64,000 nt of DNA. Source: Paramacrobiotus metropolitanus (Eukaryota; Tardigrada; Eutardigrada; Parachela; Macrobiotidae). Every line of letters begins with the position of its first letter. The stretch's first letter is position 1. Both the position numbers and the translations under genes were made by a program. The DNA lies in NCBI RefSeq assembly GCF_019649055.1, contig NW_026570237.1:1584766-1648765 (forward strand). Direction: 5' to 3'. Positions 10,328 through 21,615 of the stretch are shown piece after piece. Under the pieces are notes generated by a model. It had not been told where the DNA came from and made no database searches. It was given only the letters and a program-made list of their open reading frames with translations.

Positions 10328-11235
10328 TGGTAGAGGTCAATTACATTTGGGTAACTGTTGCGCGTCGGGTAATGGAGAGACGCGTAAAAAATTAGCCATG
10401 ACTCAGCAGAAAAACAATTCGTGATTCTCGCCGAGAATGCAGACTGGCAGTGTGTCATTTTGACGTCACTAACATACAGGGATTTTACGGTGCGCCAACA
10501 GGAGAACTACGCATTCGCTCTGTTTCTGTTCGTGTGCTGTCATATGAGCGGTGGTGTGATACCGTGGTAATAGCACTGTCGCTTAATTTAAGAATATTGT
10601 AAATATTTTTATCACACGTTTTTTTCTCGTTTGAAGAGGATAGTTTTCTGTAAATTTTCATGTACCTGCCCAATTAACAAACATCATAGTTTGCGAAAGC
10701 GCGCTGTTTAAAAAGTGCCGGGATAAGCACTTGTTGTTATGGGCCTACGATGACTTCCCGGCGCGCCTTAGGCGCACGGCTCCCAACCGCCACAGGGCGC
10801 CATCCGGGCGAGAATCGTCAATCGTCCAATCGTGAGTCGAGTACGCTTCCGTGCGAAGAAAGAAATTGAACACCGAAGTGGAACTGAAAAACTCATTTTT
10901 AATGCTGTAATGTAGTAAATGTGGTATTACGTCAAAAAAGTTAATTATGAGTTTTGGATTATGACTCTCGGTCGTTGGATTTACTTTTGGTCCAAACACA
11001 CAAAAATTTTGTAGATCTGTGCAGGAGATTTACGAGTTACTCGTAGTTTGGGTAATGGTTGCGCTTCGACGTCGAAGCGCAACGCTTACGCGGACAAGTA
11101 AGCTGAAAACCCATCCCAGATTTTGTGACAGCGAATCAGAATGTTTGCTTGGTTACGCGCTGCTACGTCACATTTTTTACGCGTTTTCCCGTTACCCGAC
11201 GCGCAACGCTTACCCAAATGTAATTGACCTCCACC
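10328..11235. mobile_element. Non-autonomous DNA transposon with 62-bp terminal inverted repeats
   Basis: The ends GGTAGAGGTCAATTACATTT (left) and its near-complement AAATGTAATTGACCTCCACC (right) belong to inverted repeats of about 62 bp that also share GTTGCGCGTCGGGTAA. Possible 3-bp AAT duplications flank it. No transposase is present. A perfect 26-bp palindrome lies inside at 11058-11083. Confidence 0.75.
11058..11083. repeat. Perfect 26-bp palindrome inside the DNA transposon
   Basis: Thirteen base pairs with no spacer, built from GTTGCGCTTCGAC and its complement. The flanks GGGTAATG and GCTTACGC echo the terminal repeats of the host element. Confidence 0.9.
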
Positions 11236-11655
11236 AATAGTTACTTAATCCAGTTACACTTAACGCACGTCCTAAGATCACTTGATGACACTAACCAGTG
11301 CTAATGAGTGCCAATTACGTCGTGTTTTTCGCCCCGATCTGTACTTTGCAATTCGAAGGCGGTATTTTTTATTCCGTTTTTTATAATAAAAGTAATAACT
11401 ATTAAGTACTTACAAAAACTCCCTTGTATTTTATTTAAATTACCACCGAGATTGCTCCGCCAAAAAACTGAACGGTTTGCAAGTGGTTACAGCGATCCTT
11501 TTAAGTAGCTAAATCTGAGCAGCCTTATCGGACCTGTATACTGGCTAATGCCGAATAAATAAAATATTCAGCGAACTGTGAGTCAGTAGTCATAAAATCA
11601 GACTGCCATTTGACCACTGGCTATAAATACACAACAGATGGATACAACTTCGGCT
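11236..11655. other. Non-coding, no feature recognised
   Basis: AT-rich, no supported gene or repeat. Confidence 0.4.
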
Positions 11656-12292
11656 AAAGATAAGGGTGCGGCTATTCCCACCACCTCGCACCACCCTTGC
11701 ACACCTTTAGGCTATTTGCACTACCTTTAAAAAATGACTTCTAACACCACCTTTTGGCTGTTGCCGCCACCTTCGTACACTTCTTTTGGCTTTTCTCAGC
11801 TCTTAATTGCATTTTTCGAACAATAAAAAAACTTTGTTTACAAAGTATCACAGCATCGCCGTCAGTGGCGCTTTCCCTTTACGATTGGGTCCACCGCTGG
11901 CCAGAAGCGTGTTCAGCCGCATTTTCTCCGTGTTGCAGCTGTTCACCAAATGTTCTCGCATCTTCTTATTACTGAATTTTGCTTCCTTTGTATTCCGGTA
12001 CTTGATTACCCTACTTCGATCGCGAAAGTAGAGGCTAAGACGCCACGGTCGTAACCAATTTTTTTTGCTGTTGACCCTTCCATAAGGACCCAGTGATTTG
12101 CTGTCGCCAGAATATAAGGAGGTGGGAATAGACAAAAGGTGCCACTGGTGGTGTCACAAGGTGGTGACAATAGCTAACGGCGGTGTAAAAGTATTTTTAA
12201 AAAGGTGATGCGAATAGTCAAAACGTGGTGAAAGGGGGTGAGAATAGCCAAAGCAAGTGCCAGGGTAGTGGGAAGAGCCATTTCCTAAAGAT
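11656..12292. mobile_element. Inverted-repeat element with GGCTATTCCCACCACC motifs
   Basis: The first 130 bp contain several variants of GGCTATTCCCACCACC in one orientation. The last 175 bp contain the complementary variants (GGTGGGAATAG, GGTGACAATAG, GGGGTGAGAATAGCC). The degenerate motif thus forms multi-copy inverted ends around a unique 330-bp core. No coding capacity recognised. Confidence 0.55.
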
Positions 12293-12794
12293 AAACCGGT
12301 TTGTAGTGCATTGCCACCATGTCGCTTCGGAAGATGTGGGGTTTTGACCGTGGTTCTTTTCGGCAATCAACGGAAAAGCATTAGCGGCTACCTTAGCTTT
12401 ACATTGCAATTGTGCAATAATAGTATATATGTAAATCGGTCGCGCTTGTGTTTGAGGTAAGGAATAACATGAAAGAGATTACAAAAATTTGATAAACAGT
12501 CTGTACAGTGTACATTGTATTCACAGTAACAAAATAGATTTTAAAAATGTAATTTAAATGTAAAATTCCTAAAACAGCAGCCAACCAGCTAAAAAGACAT
12601 TAGAAAAATTTAAAACGAAAAAAATAAACAGCTCAAGGCTCAGAAAGCCTGATAAAAAATTTCAAATAATATAACTGTTTCTTCAAGAGTTTTCTGTCTT
12701 TTTAATCGATCTTTGTGACCTTTTAGCTATCTGGGTTTCTAATTTTTTAAATGTATTTAAATCTGGCACAGATCAACATAGGTTAGAAAGTTTC
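12293..12794. other. Non-coding, no feature recognised
   Basis: AT-rich, short frames only. Confidence 0.4.
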
Positions 12795-12797
12795 CAA

Positions 12798-13389
12798 CTG
12801 CCACTAGTAGCACAGAGTGACGTAGTTAACGTTAGTGAGTTTGGAAACTGCCACCAGTATCACACAGGGGCGTATTTTAGTGAATACCAAAGCTACCACC
12901 AGTATTACAGAGCCACGCAGGTAAGTGGATTTCCAAACTACCACCAGTATCACAGAGGAACGTAGGTTAGTGAATGCCCAAGCTGCCACCAGCAAACTAC
13001 TACGAGTGCTGTTTATGTGCAGCACAATGAGCACATCATCATTGCGCAATAAAATTTGTGAACCTGCAGATTCTATACGTAGCCTGGCTATGGCAGTACT
13101 TTAGCAGCATTGGTTTGCCTAATAGTATGTATTATTCTGTATTTTGCAAGCCTGTGTACAGAAATTTACTGCGAAAATTAACGAAGTTACAAATTTTTAA
13201 AGATCTGGAAGCCAGCCGCGTGCGGCATGGGCCACCGCACGCGTACGTTGCCGCTAAAGTACTGCCATAGCCAGGCTACGTATGTATAGAATCTGCAGGT
13301 TCACAAATTTTATTGCGCAATGATGATGTGGTGCACATAAAGTGCACTTCTACTACCAGTGTCACAGAGCCGCTACGTGGGGGAATACG
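12798..13389. repeat. 45-bp minisatellite, split by a foldback element
   Basis: Units starting CTGCCACCAGTATCACAGAG begin at 12798, 12848, 12893, 12938 and 12983; the step is 50 and then 45, 45, 45 bp. A further unit starts at 13349 on the other side of the 13010-13341 insertion. Confidence 0.8.
13010..13341. mobile_element. Foldback element inserted in the minisatellite
   Basis: Arms 13010-13102 and 13254-13341 are inverted copies sharing AACCTGCAGATTCTATAC and GTAGCCTGGCTATGGCAGTA with their complements. The central 150 bp also holds a small GC-rich hairpin near 13213-13250. Non-coding. Confidence 0.8.
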
Positions 13390-13789
13390 GTAACGGGCCG
13401 CGGGGCCGGCTTTTAGATATTTAAACATACAGACACTTTCGACAATAACATATTTAGGCATTCTAGATTCTAGATATTTTCAAAACCGAAAACTCTGGAG
13501 GCTAAAAAAATTAGAAGTAACGGGCCCGCGCAGCAGGGCCGAGTCGAAATATTTAGCATTAGAGTAAGGCTTACTTGCTCTCGGAATTCGTAAACGTTGT
13601 GTCCGGAATCAGAAAACACGAGTCCCCACAGCGTACACCAATAAGTGCGCCGGCGCCAGAATATTCCTAGGCGAGACAAAAATTCAAGCGCTTAATACAG
13701 TATATATGAGAATTGATAGATATGCCAATTGAAATTCAAACCAGCGTAGTCCTTTGCCGACTACTTTGCAATAAAATGTTCTGATGTAC

Positions 13790-14207
13790 CTGCGAAGTAA
13801 TCTGGTAGATCAGTGACCCTGGTGTGGTCTTCAGAGTTTGATCGGCTGTAGCAATGCGCAATTCAATCCGCTCCGACGTAATCTGGATAGGGATTCTTAC
13901 TGCGCGGCGGAAACCAACTGCTCCCACGATAATTCCGCTGTTGTCGGAGGTGGGTAGGTATGTCAGGGTTCCTCCAGAAAAGCACCAATTTACAGTGGAA
14001 TTAATCAAGCTGGCGGGCTTCACTATTCCACACCGTACCCTGGCGCGCTGACTGAGTTTATGTACATCCCCGATTCTTTTGCGTGGCACCAGAAAGTCCT
14101 TGTACGATGGCACGGACGGAAACAGGCCGACTTCAGCACATCCAATGTCAAAATTTTGGACGTCTTTCAGCTCCGTTCCAAAATTTTCGTGAGATCGACC
14201 CCTGCAT
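13790..14207 (-). CDS. TAF1C: TAF1C-like, upstream exon
   Basis: The acceptor is TTCCTTACAG and the donor CAG/GTACAT. The encoded WCFSGGTLTYLPTSDNSG followed 45-50 residues later by TPGSLIYQITSQ matches, in order, the vertebrate TAF1C segment CTGGALAWVPG ... GPVRQVVTC that precedes the WD blades. It ends in phase 0 and needs a phase-2 exon before it. The N-terminal half of the exon has no counterpart I recognise. Confidence 0.45.
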
Positions 14208-14372
14208 CTGTAAGGAAATTAATTTAACCATTACTGCATACTGTTGTTAAAGATACCATAACAAACTAGAAAAGTGCAAATATTTTCTAGTTGATTGCGC
14301 TCAGTTTCGCAGTTTTACATGTTCGGTTAAAAATAATAAGTTTACAAATGGATGTTACGTAGCATATATATG

Positions 14373-14661
14373 TTATGGATGGCTGTAACTAAAAAACCTC
14401 CGCTGCTCTAAACAACGACCATCGTAATTTTGTCCGGCCGAATTTTCTTGTACTTTTCGGTGCTTCCACAAGCGGAGGGTTTTGTCGATCTGTGATTCTG
14501 TCTTACCAAACACATCTTGTCGTAAACCCTGTAAAATGTTGCCCCCAAAAACGTTTCTACGCTCAGACAGTTTAAGTAGAGATTCTAATGATTTCGACCT
14601 CTTTTGACTGTTCTCGCTGGCGCAATGCGTGCGCTTGAGCTGCATCATACAGTGGACTTCA
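14373..14661 (-). CDS. Possible TAF1C-like exon (RRNVFGGNILQG)
   Basis: The minus frame contains RRNVFGGNILQGLRQDVFGK. This resembles the RRFSILGGPILG segment just upstream of the GGALAWVP block in vertebrate TAF1C. A GTAAGA donor is present after DVFG, but neither it nor the end of the frame joins in phase to the 14207 exon, so the boundaries are unresolved. The 5' edge is placed at a possible TGATGCAG acceptor. Confidence 0.35.
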
Positions 14662-14740
14662 TAAATGTGGTTACACACAGCCACCCGTATTCATAGCGCT
14701 ATCGGCTTTAAGTGCAACCACATTTATGAAGTCCATTGTA
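14647..14740. repeat. Hairpin with 22-bp arms
   Basis: GTGGACTTCATAAATGTGGTT near 14650 pairs with its near-complement ending near 14738, leaving a loop of about 45 nt. It overlaps the 5' edge of the possible exon and may be a small insertion. Confidence 0.7.
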
Positions 14741-16822
14741 ACTACACATCTGACCAAACACTATGATAATTATTTTCACTACATATATTTGAAGTATGAA
14801 CTCGGTTTGGTTATTTCAAAGTGTAAAAGTTATTGATCTAAGGTTGTTATTTTGCGGACGCAATAACAATTCAAGCAGATTTTTAAAATTTTTTATTCAA
14901 GAACAGCAATGTGTTCCGACACTATGACTAAAGTATTGTGGAGCGATTTTTCAAAAAAACCCACCCGCGGGCACCCGGTACTGAAACAAATAAACTATTT
15001 TACACCCAAAGTTACTTTATTTTATTTCCTAAAGTGTACATAAACATTTTCCACAAAAACGCTTCACAATTCTTTTTCAAAATTATTTTTCTGTAATCTG
15101 ATCAAATTTCAAAATTTTCTGAAATCGCTGCGAATTGTTATTGAGTTTAGAACTCATTTTTGCAAAATTGTTCACAACCTGGCGAAGAACCTTCTTTTGT
15201 TATGTGATATTACCGACTTTGCCTCTTTTGCGCCTGCAGTGCCACCACACCGGTTTTGACCACCGATCGGCGCTGTGCAGAAGCGCGCGCTCACTAAAAA
15301 GTGTGATTACTGATCGCGGCTTTTATTGCAGCAATTAGGCGCAGCCTAACATAACATCCCATTCAGACAATGAGCAAATACAAATACACGCATCTCAGGA
15401 TAAGCTATCATACGCCCCACTGTCATAAGCCTTATCCACTTTTGTCTTTTTTCGTTTGTATTGTATTGTGCAAACAACTACAGTAATTAGCAGCACACGA
15501 TCATAACGAGTGATCAGACCGCCAAGGTATCGAATGGCTTCTTGGACACCGGACACGATAGCTGTATGTATAGGTGGCACTCAGGTAGAAAGATCACCAG
15601 CCCGCCAAATCAATCCCGGGAGCCAACCAAAAAACTTGAATAACTTTTTTTGGTGCTAGCTTATGTTATCCAACTTTTGCCAAGTAATACATACGACCCT
15701 TCTTATTACAACTGCAGAATTTCGAAAATCTAATTTTCGATCTATTATCACAGTACAAATTCTCCTTAACGCCTCACCTGCATTTCGACAGCGTGTCTTT
15801 CACGCCAAAGCAGTTTTAAAGTAATCAGGGACCATAATCTCTTCCTTTACGCTTAATCAAGGACCTCCTTCTGCTTAATTTTCTAAATGTTTGAGTTTAA
15901 TTAAATAGTGTTAACGGCGGAAGCAGTATCAGAAAGGTCACACAATTTTCTTGTGGTAACCTTTTTCTATTGGGCATTCATCTGACGATCCCGGCCACCT
16001 TGGCGATCGTGTTAATAGACGTACACGGCAAAAATGACTGTTGGACATTTTTGCGGTTCACTTCCGCACTATAACCCGGAACGCATGATTGGACAACAGT
16101 TTCGAAGCGTCTCCATCATAGAATGTTCAATGGGTACTGGGTATAAGCTATAAGCAGTAGCCCTGAGTCCTGACTGAGCCTTTCCTAATTTTCGCACCAT
16201 CGTACTCAGTATTGGCTTTGCCGACAAACTTGTAAAATTTTTGAAACATTCGGCACCGGTGACAAAAAATATGCCCCTGAAAGCAAACTTGCATGTTAGA
16301 TTATTCAGACGCGTTTTTAGCAATGCGTTAATGCGCGTCCATGTAACAACACGAATTTGACAGAAAAATAACTGATTGGGTAGCAGTAACGTGCTGAAAG
16401 TACACCATGATAATCGTAAAGGGCATGGGTAGTAACGGCCACGGTGCCCTCTCCACATTTTCCATCGGATAGCTGTGACCGACGCTGATCCGACGTACGG
16501 AGTCAAAGAACACCGCATTTTAAACACAGGCTGAAGATGAGGCGCGACCGCGGACCGACGGCCTAATTTTACTTGTTTACGGGCTAATTTTACTTTTTTT
16601 TTTGTTATGCACGGTAGATCTTCGAATTCGCTACGCATCGGTCAATAATCACAAATACTGAAATCAGCTTTGTGCTTTAACAATAAAGTTGGCTTAATTA
16701 CTTTTAGCAGCTCAACTTGACGATATGTTATTGAATACAAAACAAGTCTAAAAAAAAAACGACGCGGTGTTTACATTCAGATATAAAGTACAGCGGAAAC
16801 AAAAGGTTGGATCAAAGAACAT
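14741..16822. other. Non-coding, no supported gene
   Basis: Mostly AT-rich. A minus open frame at 16638-16069 (189 codons) has no recognisable domain and no splice or codon evidence, so I leave it uncalled. Confidence 0.4.
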
Positions 16823-17230
16823 TTAAAGCTGATTTAATCGCATCGGGTGCTGTTCCGAAGATGGATGTGTTTCCACGTTGAATTTCTTTGTTAATCGTTC
16901 GAGGAATTTTTGCTCATATTTCGCCTGTATCTCCTGGCCCCACACTATTTTCTTCCCCAATTTACCGATCAGCCAGGAGGCTTCCGGTCCGAATAGTCTC
17001 GCAGTCTCGAACACAAGCGGACCGATGCATCAATGCGGGATGTCCTGCGCACTGTTACTTACTGCATTTTGCATTTTCATTCCGTTCGGTCTGCGCAGCT
17101 GCCACTCCAGGTTGCGTGCGCGGGTGTACGATTTATGATAGGCCATCGTACTGATTCGTACACACGGGTGCCACATCCCGTATTCCCGTGTAAAGTCACT
17201 GTAAACGTTTTGCCTGTTCTCTAGGGTAAT
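16823..17230 (-). pseudogene. Distant R2-like retrotransposon C-terminal remnant
   Basis: The minus frame at 17014-16823 reads FETARLFGPEASWLIGKLGK. This matches the conserved FETLGPWGPSA....G.KL segment near the C-terminus of the R2-like endonuclease fragments elsewhere in this window. An in-frame stop lies just upstream, near 17030. The more upstream part is only weakly similar. It is much more diverged than the other copies. Confidence 0.5.
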
Positions 17231-18149
17231 CTATCAGGGCGTTTGCCGTAGGCCGCCGTTAGGCGCGATATCCCTGATGGTTCGAGTTTGGTTTCTATGG
17301 CGACGGAAGGGAAGCCGCGTTCGAAGAAGCCGTTCAAACGTCTATGCCTGGACTTCCGGCCCGGACTTATATCTCACAGCTCAGACGATGGTACGATCGC
17401 CTGATGGTATTGGTGTGAGCAATAATTTACTGCTAGTAAACGCGTTTTCTCATGGAGAAATTGTGTTGTACATTTCCTTTTGTATTTTGTAACTGAACTT
17501 TTACAAAGCAAGCTCTGACTATAAAATTTCTTGTTTGCGCTTCATAGTAGGGAAATACGTTGCCGTCCTAAACTTGACCAGGATGTTTCGTAACTTTATG
17601 AAGTACTGGCCGCAACAAATGAAATAATGATTAATGCTTGGCAAGCATTGCTTGCAGAAAAACAAGGGAGTGTTATGATTCTGGACACCGATCGTAACAT
17701 CGCATACAGGCAGCCGGTACGACTGTACGAGTAAAAAGTATTAATTTTTAAAAACATCTTTAGCTCGTACACTACGACGTACAGTACAAAACATATGCAC
17801 GTGTAGTATACGATAAAAGCACATGCGCAATGAGGGTTCATCTTGAGGCTACCCCGGCCTAAGCTGCTAGAAAAGACCGGGGACGAAGTTCGGATATGGT
17901 AATTTTAAGTTAAAACTATCATCCAAACCTTAAGGCTTAAACTAGCCTTCGCCTCAGCTATCATTGATTGAGACTAAACTCGAGCCTTCGAAATATGCAA
18001 ACTGATGTCAAATACTCTGACAGAGTCACTTGACAGTTGATACCATGGGATAAAGTCGGGATGCTGACAGGGGATTTCACACGTATGTGCTTATAATCAT
18101 AGGCGAATTTCGCTTGAGGAGAGGCCGAGAGGGCACTGAGAAACCAAGA
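17231..18149. other. Non-coding, nothing recognised
   Basis: Short frames only, no repeats recognised. Confidence 0.4.
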
Positions 18150-18640
18150 ACCCCAGAGATAGCAAAATAACTTACTGCAAAACTCATAAAAAATTTTATA
18201 TAAAATATGAACTGAATCAAAATTGTTGTTACAGCAAGGTGTCAAGTCAAAAATTACGTACGTGATAAATGGGCATTTTTGCGCGAACCAGGTGAACGTG
18301 TTCACTGCAGAAATGGCTAGATATTCTACAAAAAATAACAGAAATAACTGAAATTTTTCTACAGCGGAAGTCAAAAGACAAAAACAAAGCATTATTTCAT
18401 GCACAGAGTTCAGAAAACCAGTGAATTTTTGCGCGAAGCCGGCGCACATTTTCACTGCAGAAATTTCTGGAAATTGTACAAAACGTAGCAAAAGTAAAAT
18501 ACATTATGCAGTTGAAATTTTTCTACAGCGGAAGGTTTTCTAAACGGCAAAACAATAAATGCGATAGAATTCAGAAAAGAAAATTGAGCGCAAAGCCGAC
18601 GCACATTTTTACCACTGGAATTGCTAGAAATTCAATAAAA
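18150..18640. repeat. Tandem repeat of about 150-160 bp, three diverged units
   Basis: The landmark TTCACTGCAGAAAT occurs at 18301 and 18451, and a decayed form (ACCACTGGAATT) at 18611. In each unit it is preceded by GCGCGAA..GGCGCACATTTT and followed by TTTTTCTACAGCGGAAG. Confidence 0.7.
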
Positions 18641-18855
18641 AGTAGTAAATTATTAATACGAGTTTCTGATAAAACTCCTTTTGGAACACGGTTTATCAAT
18701 AAAAGATTGAGATGCATTCCAGGATAAATGTGGCGCTTCATGGACAACAGTTGAATATTGACGCTAAGCTACGCTAATATCCGTTTTTGATTTGTTACTT
18801 TCTGTTGGTAAACGCTATGAACGTTATATTGTAAAAGAAGTGCGCAAAGACTTAC

Positions 18856-19211
18856 ACTGGAAGTTGGCTGATGTCCAGCAATGACTTGGACGGCCGGTGT
18901 TTGTCCTCCGTCCACAAGCGTTCGTGAAGAACGAACGGGACAACATCCACACAGGAGTCGCAAAACTGCTTTGCAGGTTCCGGCGGCTTCAACGGGATGG
19001 GAACGGCTGACTGCGGTAGCAGGCAACTCGCTCGCAGCGGAAACTGCTGCACCCACCCATAGCTTTCGCTAGACTCCGGGTCAGCTAGAGCGTTAAGATA
19101 AGAGCTGCCAGGCGCCGCAGGCAAGATTTCAGAATCCGTATGCGGACCAATGCCACGAGAGCTCTCCACCGGCGCGCCAGAGTAAAAACGGGGAACGATA
19201 GGTTTCGCCAT
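18856..19211 (-). CDS. Possible first exon, unrecognised protein (perhaps TAF1C-like N-terminus)
   Basis: An ATG at 19211 opens a 118-codon frame that ends at a consensus donor CAGT/GTAAGT (18856/18855), a good first-exon signature. The protein is Pro/Ser-rich, with CDSCVDVVPFVLHERLW near its end, and I recognise no domain. It lies upstream of the TAF1C-like exons on the same strand and ends in phase 2, the phase that the 14207 exon needs, so it could be that gene's first exon. It could equally belong to a separate gene. Confidence 0.4.
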
Positions 19212-19442
19212 TACACCTGACCGGTAGGCAAAGGAGTATATAGAATCTAACTCCTGAAAACTCCAATCAGCAAAACCTAGAACGATTCAAAAAAACAGAA
19301 GAAATGATCTTTAAATTTTTTTTTGGAAACTACGGTATAGGATAGTTGGTACTACTGGTAAGGAGGGGGGAGCGCACTGGGCAACCCCTCAGCGTGCGGC
19401 ACTTTTAGCACGTAAAACTTTTGAGCCATCAGTGGGAACCAA

Positions 19443-20230
19443 TAGTGAGCTAAAAAAATTAGTCATGAAGTTTTAGTTGACTAAAATTTTTAACCGTGTC
19501 AATTTTAGCTACCAAAACTTGAAGGTTAACCGGGGTTAACCAATTTTATTTATTGGTTTTTTTTCCCAATGAAACTACAGTATGGCAAAATTACCGTATA
19601 TCGCTCAAGTACGGAACTGTATATAATTTCAACCCGGGCGTAGGGGTCTTTCGCAGCTGCAGAGTGCACGGAGCAGCAAGCGGCTGTATGCGTATGCGGG
19701 CGGTTGACAGTGTGACTTTATGCCTAACCGGCCCCATTACCAGCTACGAGTACAATCAACCACCGTCGTTACGGCCTGTTTTTTATTTTACTGTCGCAAT
19801 TTATTACCATAACATTAACGGGTAATTTAAATTTTAACGGGTTAAATGTTGCGAAAATTGTAATTGTGACTTTATTGACTTGACTTCAGACTTTAGCTCT
19901 AGCTTGTGTTTTACGGATGGTTCATAAATGCCGATACAGTACTAGAGTAGGCAACATTAGTATCGTGATCTGGGTACTTACATAAAACCGTATGAAAATA
20001 AAATCATATGGAAACAAAAACTTTTAATTATAAGAATTATAATTATTAGTTTCCGTTAACTTTGGTTAACCGACTAAAAATTTTAACCAAACTACTTTTA
20101 GTCACTAAAAGTTTTAGCCAAGAAAATTTAGTTGACTAAAAGTTTTAACCAAGCCGATTTAGGCGGCTAACTCTTTTAACCAAGTTTTTAGTTTAACCGA
20201 ATTTAGTTTAGCTTAGTTTTTCCATCACTA
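19443..20230. mobile_element. hAT-like non-autonomous element with 8-bp target duplication
   Basis: GGAACCAA at 19435-19442 is repeated exactly at 20231-20238. Between them the ends are TAGTGAGCTAAAAA and, inverted, TAGTGATGGAAAAA. Multiple TTTTAGTTGACTAAAA / GGTTAACC motifs fill both subterminal regions. An 8-bp duplication with TAG-type ends is typical of hAT elements. The 90-codon plus frame inside (19553-19825) shows no transposase similarity. Confidence 0.75.
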
Positions 20231-20447
20231 GGAACCAACACTGTACCACCGTACTTCTTAATAACTTAGTAACTGGTTTATTGTCCTTTGCTACGAAGCG
20301 TCGCCTCCTTTTAAGCTAAGGCAGGGGATCGCGAAGGGAAAAAAGCATGATAAAGAAAGAAAACAAGGCATACAAGTGGAGTAGAGCTGTGCACATCAGC
20401 AGCTGAGGTTTACACAGTAATGTGCCAGTTAAACAAAAACAACTTAA

Positions 20448-20681
20448 TTAACTTTTGTGGACAAAGAAGGGATAATCCTTAATCCATGCAAGGTTGATCC
20501 AGTCCACAGATTCCATTGCACTCTGGAAAGTGCTTATAGATTGATAGGCTTCCACGGAGAGGGATTCCACAATGCAGTCAGCCGCTCGAGGTGCGTTCCA
20601 TGGACGGCAGTCACCGTTGTACCGCACACTAAAGTTGGAGCCGGTGCTATCGGGTATGGATGTTGATGAAGTCGGGCGCAC
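20448..20681 (-). CDS. Possible terminal exon, unrecognised
   Basis: A minus open frame ends at a TAA and contains YNGDCRPWNAPRAADCIVES and then a Trp-rich tail (DWINLAWIKDYPFF). Base composition is more GC-rich and codon-like than its surroundings. No domain recognised and no certain acceptor chosen. It may be chance. Confidence 0.2.
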   Translation of the reverse strand: MRPTSSTSIPDSTGSNFSVRYNGDCRPWNAPRAADCIVESLSVEAYQSISTFQSAMESVDWINLAWIKDYPFFVHKS

Positions 20682-20744
20682 TGCCGAGTATTTCCTGAAC
20701 AGATTGAAGCGCAGCAGCCGAACTAGGCAAAGTAATTATGCATA

Positions 20745-21615
20745 AGTCACCGAAGGGCACTTTGCCGAACTCGCGTCCGAACACTTCGGCCGCGTTACAT
20801 TTCGGCCGCACAGGTTCACTTCGGCCCGGGCCAGCGTTCATTTCCGCCGTGACTCATTTTGGCCAGCGCTCATTTCGGCCAGCGCTCAATTCGGCAACTG
20901 GACATTTCGGCCATCTTAGGTTTCTTAGGTTTTCTTAGGTTTTTTTAAAGTTTTTTTATGGTTTTTAATCTCTCATAGGTTTCTTAGATTTCTTTGATTT
21001 CTTTGATTTCTTAGATTTTCTTAGGTTTTCTTAGGTTTTTTATGTTTTCTTATGGTTTTTAATCTCTCTTAGGTTTCTTAGATTTCTTAGGTTTCTTATG
21101 TATCTTATGTCTTCTTAGGTTTTTTTAGGTTTTCTTATGGTTTCTTAGTCTTCTTTTTGCTTTCTTTGCTTATTCTTATGTTATTATTAGATGTTTTTCG
21201 CTTTCTTAGGTTTATTCTGGTCTAGCTTTTTTCAAAATTCCTTGATTTGTTAGCTCTCTAGCTTTTCTTCGGGTTTCTTAGGTGTCTTATGGTCGTGTTT
21301 TGAAGTTTTTATCACTTGCCGGTGACGGTAGACCTCTATTGATCAACCCTGTAGCGGTTGGCACTAGCTGTTCATTGGTAGAAAATGAAATGCGTTAGGT
21401 AGACATGGTGATGAGAGGAAGTTGAGGAACCCGTCAAATATTCCTCTTCCTCACAAAATATTGCGGGCAAAATGAAATTAATATAAAAAAAACATGTACA
21501 ACGAGAACTCCCACGCTACAGAATGAATGTTTAATGTAAGCCGTATTTCAGTCGAAATGTACGTGGCCGAAGTGAATGGAAGCCGAAGTGAATGACGGCC
21601 GAAGTGAATGGCAGC
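20745..21615. repeat. Repeat block: inverted CATTTCGGCC motifs around TTCTTAGGTTT simple sequence
   Basis: The left edge (20760-20920) holds eight or so variants of CACTTCGGCC / CATTTCGGCC. The right edge (21555-21612) holds the complement GGCCGAAGTGAATG three times. Between them, 20898-21310 is degenerate simple sequence built from TTCTTAGGTTT units. The mirror-image edges suggest one inserted element with motif-rich ends. Confidence 0.6.

Noticed and set aside
16069-16638. 189-codon minus open frame
   Set aside because: No recognisable domain, no splice context and low-complexity composition; likely chance in a non-coding stretch.
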